Origin: Bufo bufo
Lineage: Eukaryota > Chordata > Amphibia > Anura > Bufonidae
DNA: 64,000 nt
Reading direction: 5' to 3'
Assembly: GCF_905171765.1 (NCBI RefSeq)
Contig: NC_053392.1
Span: 109,202,465-109,266,464, forward strand
Made by a program: the position numbers and the translations under genes. This document shows positions 45,795 through 56,620 of this stretch, in pieces. Under the pieces are notes generated by a model that saw nothing but the letters and a program-made list of their open reading frames with translations, ran no database searches and was not told the origin of the DNA. Position 1 is the stretch's first letter. Each line of letters starts with the position of its first letter.

Positions 45795-47396
45795 TTCCCT
45801 CTTCTTGTGCCTATTGGCACACACAATCAAAAAAATAAACCACAGAAACTTGATATCTGCATTACTCCAGTCCTGTGAACTTTCCAGCATTGCGGCCTTT
45901 CTTCGGAGACAGTTTCTTCGTCAACATGGCCAGGCATAGACAGAACAGGAACCCATTCATTCAACAGTCACACGCTATTCATTATGGATATTAATAAATA
46001 AATAACAAGTCACCAATATCCCTCATGATAATCACAGGAAAATCTACATATCCTACATTGATATCATATACAGTATATAACATTACACCATGCTAATTGA
46101 CTCGATCCCTTAACCAGATTGTCATTTCACTACCAACTACTCTTGCTCGTCAGCTGCCTTATATAACTGGAATATGGGCAAGCCCACTTTAGCAATATGT
46201 GACAGTCCGTGCATTGCAAAAGTCCAATCCAGCTGAATTCTACTTCTCGCAAGATCTCCTAAAAAATAAAATCAAAGATACATGATAGATGTATATATTT
46301 CTAATACAGGTGATTCTAATGTCCGTTGTGCTCTATATTGGCCAATAAGCTTAAAGTAAAACCTTGGACTGTTACCCATAATGCCCTACTCTGCATGATT
46401 TTAAACTAGACGTGAAAATTCAGGCCTCATTCATGATAATCAAGTACACCATTTGAGTAAATTAATCACCAACCACGTGCTACAAATGTCTGGCATACAC
46501 ATTAACAATTTCCAGCAGGCTGGATAGTTTTTCTTGTTGGTCATTTTGCATTCTTACCCCTGTATAATAGGTGCTGCAAGAGACCTATTATCTGGCTATT
46601 CAACGGCTCAAAGATGTGCCTGAAGATTGAATAGACAAGTCCATATCAGACTACGGACAATTAGTTTTTAGAACTTCAGTATGGCTTATATATTGATAGG
46701 AACTTCTGCTTTCTCCATTTCCACTCACTGATTTAATGGTGCAAGTAAGAGGAAACAAGAAAAAAACAAAAAGTACTCAGCAATATAATGATTTCAGGGA
46801 TTATTTAAAATTTATGCAAAACAACCACGTGTTCTTCTATTGTCCATGGCAGGCCTTCCCCCATGCAGACTTCTAGCTGATGTCTGTGCGCATTTAAATT
46901 GGGCACTGTCGTCTTGTTTCAAATACTCTGCCACACCCCGCAAAAAATCCCAGTCACTCTTTTTTGCTAAGCAGTGTCTAAGATCTGTCAATAACTATGT
47001 GCAAGATTAACGCTACGAATGTAGTCCAATTGCCACCACAATATTGGGATGCTGCTACTTCTTCAGGGTCCCAAATTTGGATATGTAATTTCGCCTCATT
47101 ACGGATCCTGGAAATAAAAATCAAGAGCAGTATCATTATTCTTAGCAGTCAATACCTTTCTACACCTACATGTAACCTCACTAATATGCCTAGGTTCAGA
47201 CCAGGCAGTAATCTAACTGCATCCTAGCTGGGGGGGTATTTTTAAACCACACAAAAAAAAAAAAAAAATGGCCTCTTAGTGTAACTATAATTCTTTCAAA
47301 CACATTCCCCCATTTGGTACCATACTACACTGGTACCATACTAACTAGAAAATCTGGTAAACAACTTTGAAGTTTAGTGCCTACCCAAGCAGTAGG

Positions 47397-47446
<50 letters not shown>

Positions 47447-47798
47447 ACTTTAAAAAAAATTGTTAATTTAAAAATGTTAACAAGGAAAACAAATGCAAAG
47501 GTAGAAAAAAAAAATCACATGTAAAAAAAAAAAAAAATTCTGCTGGCCCTTAACACATCGCACACAGACAGACACACACATACTAACACCATCTCCCAAT
47601 TCAACTTTTGTTCTGGTGTGTGAACAAAGACATCTTCCTGTGAGGTCCATTGAAAGAGCAAATGCTATTTACACCTAAAACACAAAAGGTTATATGGGGG
47701 GGACGACAAAAAATACATTCACATCACAAAGGTACAGTATACATGACTGTTTTAACCAACAAATGCCTAACTGTTATTTAATTGTTTGCAAACAATTA
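45795..47798 (-). other. LTR C internal 3' region, no coding found
   Basis: Two kilobases between the gag stop and the 3' LTR where pol would lie in a complete element. I see no reverse transcriptase, RNase H or integrase motif in any frame. A (TA)n microsatellite lies at about 47399-47440, with several poly(A) runs. The polypurine tract is at 45795-45808 on the minus strand. Confidence 0.65.
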
Positions 47799-48120
47799 CT
47801 AATTACTTTCATCATCCGGTATCAGGCTGGAAATATCAGGGGTTCTACAAAATCTCTGAATGTGCCCTGGTCTGTGACATTTGTAACACCTGATGAATTT
47901 CTTCCTTCTTGTACCTCTGCCCACTACTGATATATCTGCATCTGATCTATAACCATCACTGGATTCTTCACACCAGTCTCTAAGTATATTGTAAAAGCTC
48001 TGGTATGAATTGCCATTTCTGGGGGCAATCCTATTAGGATGGTTCACATAACATATATTGGCCATTGAATATATGAAGCTTGGATCATCAGCAGACATAC
48101 CAGGACAGTTATGCACACTT
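47799..48120 (-). pseudogene. LTR C gag, C-terminal part with zinc knuckle
   Basis: The minus frame ends in a nucleocapsid-type CCHC knuckle (CYKCHRPGHIQRFC) after a basic linker (GRGTRRKK). It would bind element RNA during particle assembly. Its upstream part lies beyond the Ngaro insertion, at about 53420. The frame runs to a natural stop at 47799. Whether the two parts were once continuous is supported by matching frame and orientation. Confidence 0.85.
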
Positions 48121-48287
48121 CAGTCATGATGGGTTTTGGTAGGAAGGGCCTGGGTTGGAGTTAGTTAAACTGGGGTGGGGAGGTGTGGTTAGGGTGATTA
48201 GGTAGGAGGAGTTTAGGGATTAAATAGAGGTGACCGGCAGTCAGCCGGCGCCATTTTGTTGGAATCAAACTGGAGGAGCAGCTTACC

Positions 48288-49991
48288 ATGTCACAGGTGG
48301 AGGAGATGTTGCAGCAGCTGAGAGCGGCGGCGGAGGTCAGAGGTCCGGAGTGGCTGCAAGGACAGGTAGCCAGCCTGTTGCAGGGGGGGCGGCGGGGACA
48401 GCGAGCCCGCCGCCGGGCACCACACGATCGCGGCGGGTCCGGCCGCCGGTGCGCCAGAGCCCAGAAGATACCCCCAGGGTCTGGCGCCGGGTCAGGAGCC
48501 CCTCAGGGGACCCTCTGAGCTGGGGGGCCAATGCGCAGACTCCCTCCAGGTCCTCCCCACGCGGGAGGAATCCAGGTGTTCGGCGGGGCCCAGTGAGGGG
48601 CGGGGCGGCAAGTGCTCCGTCACCTGCAGCGTGCGACATGGAGGCTGGAGCTGGTACTGCAGGCTCCCCTCTCTAGGCTGGGGGGGGGGGGGGGGGGAGA
48701 GCTGCTCGACGTGGGAGAGGCAGCAGAAACAGCAGGGGACATGAGGCTGTGCACCAGGAGCGGGGTGGGGTGCACAGGCCTCAGCAGTTTGACGGACAGC
48801 GTGCTGCTGGTCCTGCCCACGGGGAAGATGATGAGGAGGAGTCGTTTTCACTGCGCAGCGCATCCAGCGTGGAAGATGCTGGGATGCCCGGTCCGAGTGG
48901 GAGAGTGGCGTCTGGAGTGGTCGTTCCAGTGACAGCGGGGTCACTTCGTCAGGATTCAGGAATTCCAGCTGCGGGAATTCACAGCGCCCCGGCAGCCAGG
49001 TGAGGCAGCATTAGGAGTTTTTCTTGCGCTGGCGCAGGGTTCAGGGCTGGGTGGTTTAGGAGGGGGGCAAAAGGATATGATTGCTGGCTTGGGGAGGCTA
49101 TTGTGTGGGTTGGCTTGTGTGGATTCTGGGAGTAGTGTGTCAGGTGGGGGACCTCTGCAGGCGTGGGGGATTGGGCCTGTTGGGGGCGTGGAGGCAAGGG
49201 GCTCAGGCGCCGCGGCGGCGGCGTCCGTATCGGTGCAGACGCAGGCGGGTGGTGAGGATGACCGGCCGCGGGTGGATGATGCGGCCAGGGGGGAGGTTTA
49301 TGTGTGTTTTGAGGGCCCACTGGGTGCGCACTTGAAACAAGAGGTCAGGGATCGAATTTGGCAAGGGGAGTACGTGGATATATTTTCGCTGCTTCCCCTG
49401 GAGCGTTTTAATCTGGACTTGGCGAAGTGGGATGGGTCAAAGAGGGAGGAGGAGGAGAGATGGCGTTATAGACTGATACCGCGCACTTTTGCTAATTGGC
49501 TACAGGCGTTTGCCATTTTGGCTAGCGTGATTGGGGAGAGGGCGCCGGGCAGCTGTTCGGCGCTTTTCTGTTATTTGGACGCGATTGGGGAGGCGTATAG
49601 GGTTTATGAGGGTTCTGGGTGGTTGAGATATGACGAACAGTTTCGTCAGAGGAAAGCGGTCCGCCAGAGTATGCGGTGGGACCATAAGGATATAGGGTTA
49701 TGGATGAAGGTGATGGCGCCCGTACGGTCTGGGCAGCCCTTTCGTGGGGAGCAAGGGGGGTCAGGTCAGTCGGGATTTGCAACGGCAGCGGCCAAGGGAT
49801 TGTGCTTTCTCTTCAACGAGGGGAGTTGCAAGTTCGGGCCCAAGTGCAAGTTTAAGCACGAGTGTTCTTCCTGCGGGGGTGGACACGGGGCCAGCCGTTG
49901 TTTTAGGGGGGCGAAGCAAAAGGGGGGTGAGGCCGGTGCAAAAGGGCCGGACGCCGTTGCGGGTGGCCATGATGGCGGGGTACCTAGATAG
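48288..49991 (+). pseudogene. Ngaro ORF1 (gag-like), N-terminal part broken
   Basis: A short coiled start (MSQVEEMLQQLRAAAEVRG at 48288) runs into Gly/Arg/Pro-rich low-complexity coding and loses frame. From about 49280 a good frame is open: YVCFEGPLGAHLKQEV, EYVDIFSLLPLERFNLDL, and a C-terminal CCCH finger (CFLFNEGSCKFGPKCKFKH, about 49800-49860), followed by a Cys/His pair and a stop at 49991. Such CCCH or CCHC tails are the nucleic-acid-binding part of DIRS-group Gag. Frame loss between 48520 and 49080 may be real decay or may mark a noncoding leader. Confidence 0.65.
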
Positions 49992-51512
49992 ATACCCGGA
50001 CAGGGGAGCGGCGGAGTTTTTGCGGAAGGGGTTTACGGAGGGTTTTAGTATTCCGTCTCGCCCGGCGGAACAGGGGTGTGGGGTTAGGAAGAATTTGCGG
50101 TCAGCTTTGGAACACAGGGAGGTAGTATCGGAAAAGCTTGCCAAAGAGGTAGCGTTGGGTAGGATGGATGGGCCGTTTTTTGACTTGCCGTGGGAGGATT
50201 TGAGGGTTTCCCCTTTGGGGGTGGTGCCCGAGAAGGAGCCGAACAAGTTTCGGCTCATTCATCACTTGTCTTTCCCAAAGGGGGCGTCGGTCAACGAAGG
50301 AATTGATCCTGAACTTTGTTCGGTGGTTTATACCTCCTTTGATGCGGCGGTAGGTTGGGTGCGTAAGTTGGGGCCTGGGGCCTTGTTGGCAAAAACGGAC
50401 ATTGAGGCGGCGTTCCGGTTGTTGCCTGTTAACCCAGATAGTTTACACTTGTTAGGTTGTTTCTGGGATGGCGGGTACTTTGTGGATAGGTGTTTGCCAA
50501 TGGGGTGCTCGGTGTCTTGTGCATACTTTGAAACATTCAGTTCATTCTTGGAATGGGTGGTTAAGGATGTGTCAGGGTGTGTGTCGCTGATCCATTATCT
50601 TGATGATTTTTTATGCCTGGGTCCGGCGGAGTCACGTGTTTGTTCATTATTGTTGTCTACGTTGCAGTATGTTTTTGAGTTGTTCGGGGTGCCGTTGGCA
50701 GCAGAGAAGACGGTGGGGCCCACAACGGAGTTGAGTTTTTTGGGCATTGTTATTGACACGGTTAAGATGGAGTGTCGGTTGCCTGAAGAAAAGGTTCAGG
50801 ATCTGAGGGGGGCTGTTGGGAATGCACTGAGGACGCACAAGATTCGTCTGCGGGATTTGCAGTCGTTATTGGGCAAATTGAATTTTGCATGTCGGATTAT
50901 GCCGATGGGGCGGATTTTTTGCAGGAGATTGGCGGCTGATACTGGGGGGGGAGTTTGGGGTGGGAGTTAAAAGGGGATTTGGCGGTCTGGGACAAGTTTT
51001 TGAAGGATTTCAATGGCAGGGCATTGGTGTTGGGGGAGGTGGTGGATAGTTTTGATTTCGATTTGTATTCGGATGCAGCCAGGGGGATAGGTTTCGGGGT
51101 ATTCTGTAATGGGCAGTGGTGTGCGGGTCGGTGGCCTGAGTCTTGGGTGTTGAGGGGTTGGGTCCGCAATGTTGCTTTTCTTGAATTGTTTCCGATTGTT
51201 TTGGCGGTGGTGCTCTGGAGGGATAGGTTCCGTGATAGGAAGGTTCGTTTTCACTGCGACAACCTGGGGGTGGTGCAGGCGATTAATGGATTGACGGCTT
51301 CTTCTCCCCCAGGAGTTAAGTTATTGCAGCATTTGGTGTTGTGTTGCTTGGAAATGAATGCTTGGATTGTGGCTGTGCATGTGCCAGGGGTTGATAACGG
51401 TGTGGCTGACTCTCTTTCTCGTTTGCAGTGGGAGCGTTTTCGGCAACTCGCCCCGGAGGCGGTCGGGTTGGTGTGTCTGGAGTCCCTGTGGGAGCTCTTG
51501 GAGGTACAGTAG
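49744..51512 (+). pseudogene. Ngaro reverse transcriptase / RNase H, one frameshift
   Basis: The RT part overlaps the end of ORF1 in another frame. It shows NKFRLIHHLSFPKGASVN, LLAKTDIEAAFRLLPV (catalytic Asp), LPMGCSVSC, YLDDFL (about 50597-50614; catalytic Asp pair) and LSFLGIVID. The frame stops at 50970 just after a G8 run near 50943. RNase H continues in the next frame with LYSDAARG, AFLELF, HCDNLGVV and NGVADSLSR, giving the expected Asp-Glu-Asp-Asp set, to a stop at 51512. A single-base change in the G run would explain the break. DIRS-group RT/RH lies between gag and recombinase, as here. Confidence 0.92.
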
Positions 51513-52378
51513 CGGGGCTGTTGAGGGAGTCTTTGAGCGCTGGCACTTGGGCGGCGTACGGGAAGGCCTGGTGTGAGTGGGAGGGGTGGTGTGCTGAGCT
51601 AGGAGTGGGGGTAGATGAGGGTGAGGTTCCGCTGGTGTTGTTCTTGGGGAATTTAGCTGAGATGGGGAGGTCAGTAGCGCAGGTGAATCGGGTTATGGCG
51701 GCTTTGGCATTTGGTTTTAAGCTTAGGGGCCTACCTGACGTTACGAAGACCTTTTTGGTGAGGCAGGTGTTGAAGGGGTGTAGGAGGGGAATTGCTGATC
51801 AGAGACGACCGGTTTCATTTGCTCTATTGTTGAAGATAGGGGAGCAGATGATTTGTCGGTCTGTGGGTGAGGTACGGTTGTTTAGATTAGCCTTTTCGTT
51901 AGCGTTTTTTGGGGCTTTTCGGCTGGGTGAGTTGGTGTGTCCTAGTGTTCATAGGGTAGGGAGTTTGTGTTGGGGGGATGTGGATTTGTATGGTGACAGG
52001 GTGGTAGTGCGGATACGGGTGTCTCAGATGGATAGGGAATGTTGGGGGTGTAGTGTGTCTCTGTTTGGGGTTCCGGGTTGTGAGTTGTGCCCGGTGCGTT
52101 GCTTGAGGCAGTACCGTGAGGGTGTGAGTTTTGGGAACATGGGGCCCCTGTTGAGGCATGAGGAAGGATCGTTTCTGTCGCGATTTCAGTTCGTGGCAGT
52201 GTTTAAAAAATGTTTGGGGGCGTTGGGAATGGACTCTAAGCTTTTTACGGGTCATTCCTTCAGGATTGGGGCAGCTACGGAGGCGGCGAGGTTAGGTTTG
52301 AGTGAGGAGGTGATTAAGAATATAGGGAGATGAGAATCTTCACGTTTTAAATCCTATGTTCGGTTGGGAGGTTGGTGA
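51428..52378 (+). pseudogene. Ngaro tyrosine recombinase, stop before the catalytic Tyr
   Basis: It overlaps the RNase H end in another frame. N-terminal SAM-like region (LSAGTWAAYGKAWCEWEGWC), then the catalytic part with an Arg (FFGAFRLGELV, about 51902-51934), the HSFRIGAATEAA box (about 52243) and, after a TGA at 52331-52333 where the family usually has Trp (GRW), the block SSRFKSYVRL with the putative nucleophilic Tyr at 52355-52357. The next stop is at 52376. The enzyme would insert a circular cDNA without making a duplication. The TGA removes the nucleophile, so this copy is inactive unless read through. Confidence 0.92.
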
Positions 52379-53009
52379 GCTGGAGTGTTGGCATAAATTT
52401 TTCTTTGTTTGTATTGCAGGTGCGGTTTTGGTGTGGATTCTTGGGCATTCATTTGTTTTCTGGGGTGCGCTGCGGGCTGATGTGCGACTGGAGGGGCGTC
52501 AGCTTGGTTTCAGTAGGGACGAGGCGGTGCTGCGGTGGCTGGGGAGTAGGGGTATGTTGTGGGGCAGTGTGTTGAGGGAGGTGCACCGTTTTTTGAGGTT
52601 GGATCGAGACCCTGATATTTTAGTGTTGCATGTCGGGGGTAATGACTTGGGGGTTAGACCGTACCGGGAGCTTATTAAGGATATTAAGTTTGATCTTTTG
52701 AGGTTGTGGTCTCTGTTTCTGGGTATGGTGACTGTTTGGTCCGACATAGTGGCTCGGAAGACGTGGAGAGAGGCGCGTTCGGTTGAGCGGATTAACAAGG
52801 CCAGGGTGAAGGTGAATAGGGCTATTGGGAGATTTTTGGCGCGGAATGGAGCGATAGCGGTTCGGCATACGGATCTGGAAGCAGGGAGTGGGGGTTTTGG
52901 GAGGTCGGATGGTGTTCATCTGAATGCGGTGGGCATTGATCTTTGGGCGCTAGGTTTGCAGAATGGAATTGAACGTGCTTTGCGTTTGTGGAGGAACGCG
53001 CAGGCTTGA
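52356..53009 (+). CDS. Ngaro SGNH/GDSL hydrolase
   Basis: An open frame of 217 codons with the SGNH esterase layout: block I VWILGHSF (Ser), block III LHVGGNDLG (Gly and Asn), block V DGVHLNAVG (Asp and His catalytic pair). SGNH hydrolase frames are reported downstream of the recombinase in vertebrate Ngaro elements; their substrate is unknown. The ATG at 52356 overlaps the recombinase Tyr codon in another frame, and the first 20 codons do not look domain-like. A pyrimidine-rich tract ending TATTGCAG at 52419 could be a splice acceptor producing the real start. No internal lesion is visible. Confidence 0.85.
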   Translation: MFGWEVGELECWHKFFFVCIAGAVLVWILGHSFVFWGALRADVRLEGRQLGFSRDEAVLRWLGSRGMLWGSVLREVHRFLRLDRDPDILVLHVGGNDLGVRPYRELIKDIKFDLLRLWSLFLGMVTVWSDIVARKTWREARSVERINKARVKVNRAIGRFLARNGAIAVRHTDLEAGSGGFGRSDGVHLNAVGIDLWALGLQNGIERALRLWRNAQA

Positions 53010-53420
53010 GGGTGGTTGTAAGGTCAAGCTGCGCGTTGTTGGCGGTGGGAGATAGAAGCTGGTGGTATATGACGGTAATGGAAATGGGAGGGCCTCAATG
53101 GTGGGGCTGGACTCCCATAGTTTCAGGTACTTGGTTAATTGGAGAAGGCGTCCATCAGTTGGTGTCTCCGAGCTGGTGCTTACGGCTGGAGGCAAGATGG
53201 AGTTGCCAGGTTGGCTTTTTGTGGATGGTAACATTTTGGGGCTTCTACGATCTCCCTCGTCAGGGGTTAATGTTAATTTTAATGTTATTGTTATTTATGG
53301 ATGTATTTATTTTATTAATAAAACGGCTGCTGTGGCCGATTTAATCCAAGCAAAGTGTGTGGTGTTTTATTGGGATGGTACTTGGATGGGGGAAAATGGG
53401 GAAGTTATGGGGGGCCCTGA
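53010..53420 (+). other. Ngaro 3' noncoding region
   Basis: It holds an AT-rich TTAATGTTAATTTTAATG tract and TTAATAAAACGG (possible poly(A) signal near 53318). The right junction with LTR C gag is near 53420. Short frames here show no domain. Confidence 0.6.
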
Positions 53421-53759
53421 GTAAGTAACCAATAACCCTATCATGTACAGTGAAAAATATTGGTTACAGAACATTATAGGGTCATCTCCTCTTCTAAATC
53501 TCATTCTTTGTAATGCATTAATGACTCTATCATCACGACTCTTAAACACACGCTGCAGTTCTTTCATCCTTCCCTCTGCATCTAAGTTATCATTCTCATA
53601 TGCAGATACCTGGGCTGCTAGAGGTGCTGGTACCCAAGCCTTTAGAAGAGAGCATGCATTTTTATCACTCAAAGTGTATTTCTGTACCATAGCCTCAAAT
53701 TTATTAGACAGGCACATGGATGACTCCAGTGTATTAAACTCACCCAGAATCTGGCACAA
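53418..53759 (-). pseudogene. LTR C gag, capsid part
   Basis: The minus frame resembles retroelement capsid: VPAPLAAQVSAYEND, GRMKELQRVFKSRDD, RMRFRRGDDPIMFCNQ. It would form the particle shell. A stop lies just upstream of 53759, and the Ngaro cuts the other side at about 53420, so only a fragment survives. The matching C-terminal part is at 47799-48120. Confidence 0.75.
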
Positions 53760-53770
53760 TCATAAATTGG

Positions 53771-54009
53771 CTAACGAAATTGCAGTATTGCTCAGAATCA
53801 CAGAAATTTATGAGCAAATGGGGGAGCAATGGAGAGTAGAAAGGAGTCAACTTGGAGAGCAGATAGAGAAAATTGGAGATAATTTTAGGAGCATTGCAAC
53901 TTCCTCCAGTGTTGAAATGAATGACTTGAAGGCTACGGTGTGCAATTTATCCGAAAGAAATTGTGAGCTGCAAGAACAATTGGAACAATGCAATGCAAAC
54001 TTTGATATG
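53771..54009 (+). pseudogene. Coiled-coil frame on the strand opposite to gag
   Basis: The plus frame reads as a strong heptad coiled coil (LLRITEIYEQMGEQWRVE, LGEQIEKIGDNF, VEMNDLKATVCNLSE, ELQEQLEQCNANF) and stops at 54010. Similar heptads continue in the same frame past this stop and another (SRLVGSLQ, MEELVMSLEMKLEDANSQLL) to about 54140. The minus translation of the same stretch is low-complexity, so the plus frame looks like the true coding strand. It might be an inverted gag N-terminus or captured host exon; unresolved. Confidence 0.55.
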
Positions 54010-55742
54010 TAGAGTAGGCTTGTTGGTTCATTGCAACTAAAATGATCTTGTATGGAGGAATTAGTAATGTCTTTGGAGATGAAATTGGAAGATGCAAACT
54101 CCCAGCTACTTAGAAAAGAGCAATGGATATTATCCCCCAATTAACGGAAAAAAAATGTCCATTTAGCCAATATCTGTACTGTCACTGATATGAATACATT
54201 AAATGAGGTGGCATTTGAAAATGCTAGTGGAAATTTAGGGGAGGGCACCAGTGTACTCAAGATTAATGAAAAACTTACATTGTTCCCTTTTTTTTGTAGG
54301 CGGTCTACTCTGCAGCTTGAGATTATGTTGCTGACACTGAGACAACAACGCATTAACTTGACTCTTAAGAGATTCATCTGCACATGAATGGTTCTTGGCA
54401 GAGGCATATTTCTTAACATAACTACAGGGTGGGCCATTTATATGGATACACCTTAATAAAATGGGAATGGTTGGTGATATTAACTTCCTGTTTGTGGCAC
54501 ATTAGTATATGTGAGGGGGGAAACTTTTCAAGATGGGTGGTGACCATGGCGGCCATTTTGAAGTTGGCCATTTTGAATCCAACTTTTGCTTTTTTTGGTC
54601 ATGTGACACATCAAACTTATTGGGAATTTCACACGAAAAACAATGGTGTGCTTGGTTTTAACGTAACTTTATTCTTTCATGAGTTATTTACAAGTTTCTC
54701 TTTGTTTACAGCCATTGACATGTCGCCGAGGTTAACACGTGAGGAGCGGATAGAAATTGTGTTGATGTCTGGTGAACGCAGTAACCTGGTCATTGCAGCA
54801 GATTTCAATGCAAGACACCCTACGAGACCACCCACCTCTTATGCTACAGTTAGCAAACTGCTTGCTAAGTTTCGTGAAACTGGTTCAGTGTTGGATTTGC
54901 CAAAATGTGGACGCATGAAATCTGTCTCTAATGAAGAAACATCAGTGGCTGTCCTAGTTTCATTCAGCAAGAGCCCACAGCGTAGCACTCGCCGCATGTC
55001 ACTGGAGAGTGGCATTAGTCGAACATACCTTCGGCGGATATTAGCTACTCACAAATGGCACCCTTACAAACTCCAGCTACTGTAGCATCTCAACGAGGAT
55101 GACCCAGATCGGCGCACTGAATTTGCAGAATGGGCGAAACAAAAATTGGAACAGGACCCTCAGTTTACGCAGCAGATTTTGTTCAGTGATGAGGCAAACT
55201 TTTATGTGAATGGTGAAGTTAACAAACAAAACCACCGCTATTGGTCTGACACTAACCCACATTGGATAGATCCCTCCAAGACTGTTGGAACAAAAAAATT
55301 GATGGTATGGTGTGGTATATGGGGTACAAAGATAGTGGGGCCATTCTTCATTAATGGAAACCTCAAGGCCACTGGATATGCGAAATTGCTACATGATGAT
55401 GTGTTTCCCTCTTTATGCACTGAAGCTGGCACGTTCCCTGAGTTTTTCCAGCAAGATGGTGCACCACCACATTATTACGGGGAAGCAGGGAAAGGAAAAA
55501 ATGCAGCGGCACTACTTACATACACCTGTATATCTGTAAAGTCCCGTATCGAACCCAGGGGAGGCAGCCGAAAATGAAGACCAGGTAAGGAGTGGTGCTC
55601 TGCGTAGTCGAGTGGTATATCGAAGAAAAATAGAGAGAGACGCGGCACTCACCGAACTTCTGTATAACTGGTTGCTGTTTATTGCATGTAGGATAGCGTG
55701 CTGCGCAGGCAGGGGGGCGGGATGGCCACAGTGTGCGTCGGC

Positions 55743-55784
55743 GGCGACGGCCGTTTCGCGCAAAGATAGCGCTTCTTCTGGCCG
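55743..55784 (-). ncRNA. Hammerhead-like motif, PLE left repeat (variant core)
   Basis: On the minus strand: stem I GGC/GCC, CAGAAGA in place of CUGAUGA, stem II GCGC-loop-GCGC, GAAA, minimal stem III CGG/CCG and a terminal GUC. The architecture fits Penelope-type hammerheads with very short stem III, but the core U at position 4 is A, which should impair cleavage. Confidence 0.55.
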
Positions 55785-56179
55785 GATATGACGTGCAGGT
55801 GCACGGGTAACCTTATATAGAGGAAGGGAAGCCGGGCGTGTCTGTGGTAATCCCGGACCTCCCCTGTGTGCAGCTGCGTTTAAAGGTGTACAGACAGTGA
55901 CACAAGTAAATAATACAAATAATACAAAAAATGTCATTTTGACCAGACAATGCAACAATGAGATACTAATTCCATAATAGAGCGACAAGTTTCAGGGGCC
56001 AGATCGAGGGTAATAGCGTTGAAGGGATATATATAGAGGAATCTTATGGATGCATGGGCGCAAAGCCTAAGAAGGGGACTATATGACGAATAAACAACAA
56101 TGGTATAGCTGATGCAGGCAATACTAATAGAGTAAAGTAGTAGGAGCGGAAACAGGGAGAGGGCGACGTGGTCGTACCA

Positions 56180-56428
56180 TTACAAGAAGACGGCCATGTC
56201 ATTCTTGTCATTGAGACCGAGGGGTCCCATGGCATTGGTCCTGATGATCCATCTGGCCTCCCGCTGCAGCAAGAGACGGTGGCGATCCCCTCCACGGAGG
56301 ATGGGTCCCACGGCCTCAATGCCAGCAAAAGAGAGGCCAGATGGATCGCCGTGATGGGCCGCATGCACATGTTCAATGAGGCAGGGGGAACCCCGTCCGG
56401 TGCGGATAGAATTGATGTGCTCACGCAC
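56180..56428 (-). pseudogene. PLE GIY-YIG endonuclease, C-terminal fragment
   Basis: The minus frame has a His-containing segment (HVHAAHHGDPSGL), FAGIEAVGPILRGGDRHR, LLLQREARWIIR and a GLND motif before a stop at 56180. This is the distal half of the Penelope endonuclease, including the region of the catalytic Glu in EARW-type motifs. The reverse transcriptase and the GIY-YIG core are missing because the element is 5'-truncated. Confidence 0.85.
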
Positions 56429-56578
56429 CCGTTTTTTGTATTATTTGTATTATTTACTTGTGTCTCTGTCTGTACACCTTTAAACGCAGCTGCACACAGG
56501 GGAGGTCCGGGATTACCACAGACACGCCCGGCTTCCCTTCCTCTATATAAGGTTACCCGTGCACCTGCACGTCATATC

Positions 56579-56620
56579 CGGCCAGAAGAAGCGCTATCTT
56601 TGCGCGAAACGGCCGTCGCC
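56579..56620 (+). ncRNA. Hammerhead-like motif, PLE right repeat (variant core)
   Basis: Inverted copy of the motif at 55743-55784, identical over the core: CAGAAGA (56583-56589), GCGC stem II, GAAA (56606-56609), GUC (56615-56617). Both copies share the same two core differences from CUGAUGA. Confidence 0.55.

Larger units (their letters stand above)
48121..53420 (+). mobile_element. Ngaro-type tyrosine-recombinase retrotransposon
   Basis: A 5.3-kb insertion into LTR C gag, encoding in order a CCCH-type gag, DIRS-group reverse transcriptase/RNase H, tyrosine recombinase and SGNH hydrolase. That gene order is known for vertebrate Ngaro elements. There is no integrase-type duplication; only AGT is shared at the two junctions, as expected of recombinase-mediated insertion. 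Split terminal repeats were not resolved by eye, so the ends are approximate. Confidence 0.85.

Noticed and set aside
45795..47798. Hidden pol or env in LTR element C
   Set aside because: No catalytic motif of reverse transcriptase, integrase or an envelope-like signal plus membrane segment could be found in any frame.
48230..48676. Large Pro/Arg/Gly-rich proteins on both strands at the Ngaro left end
   Set aside because: GC-rich DNA opens several frames; only the short coiled start at 48288 and the frame from about 49280 fit a Gag.
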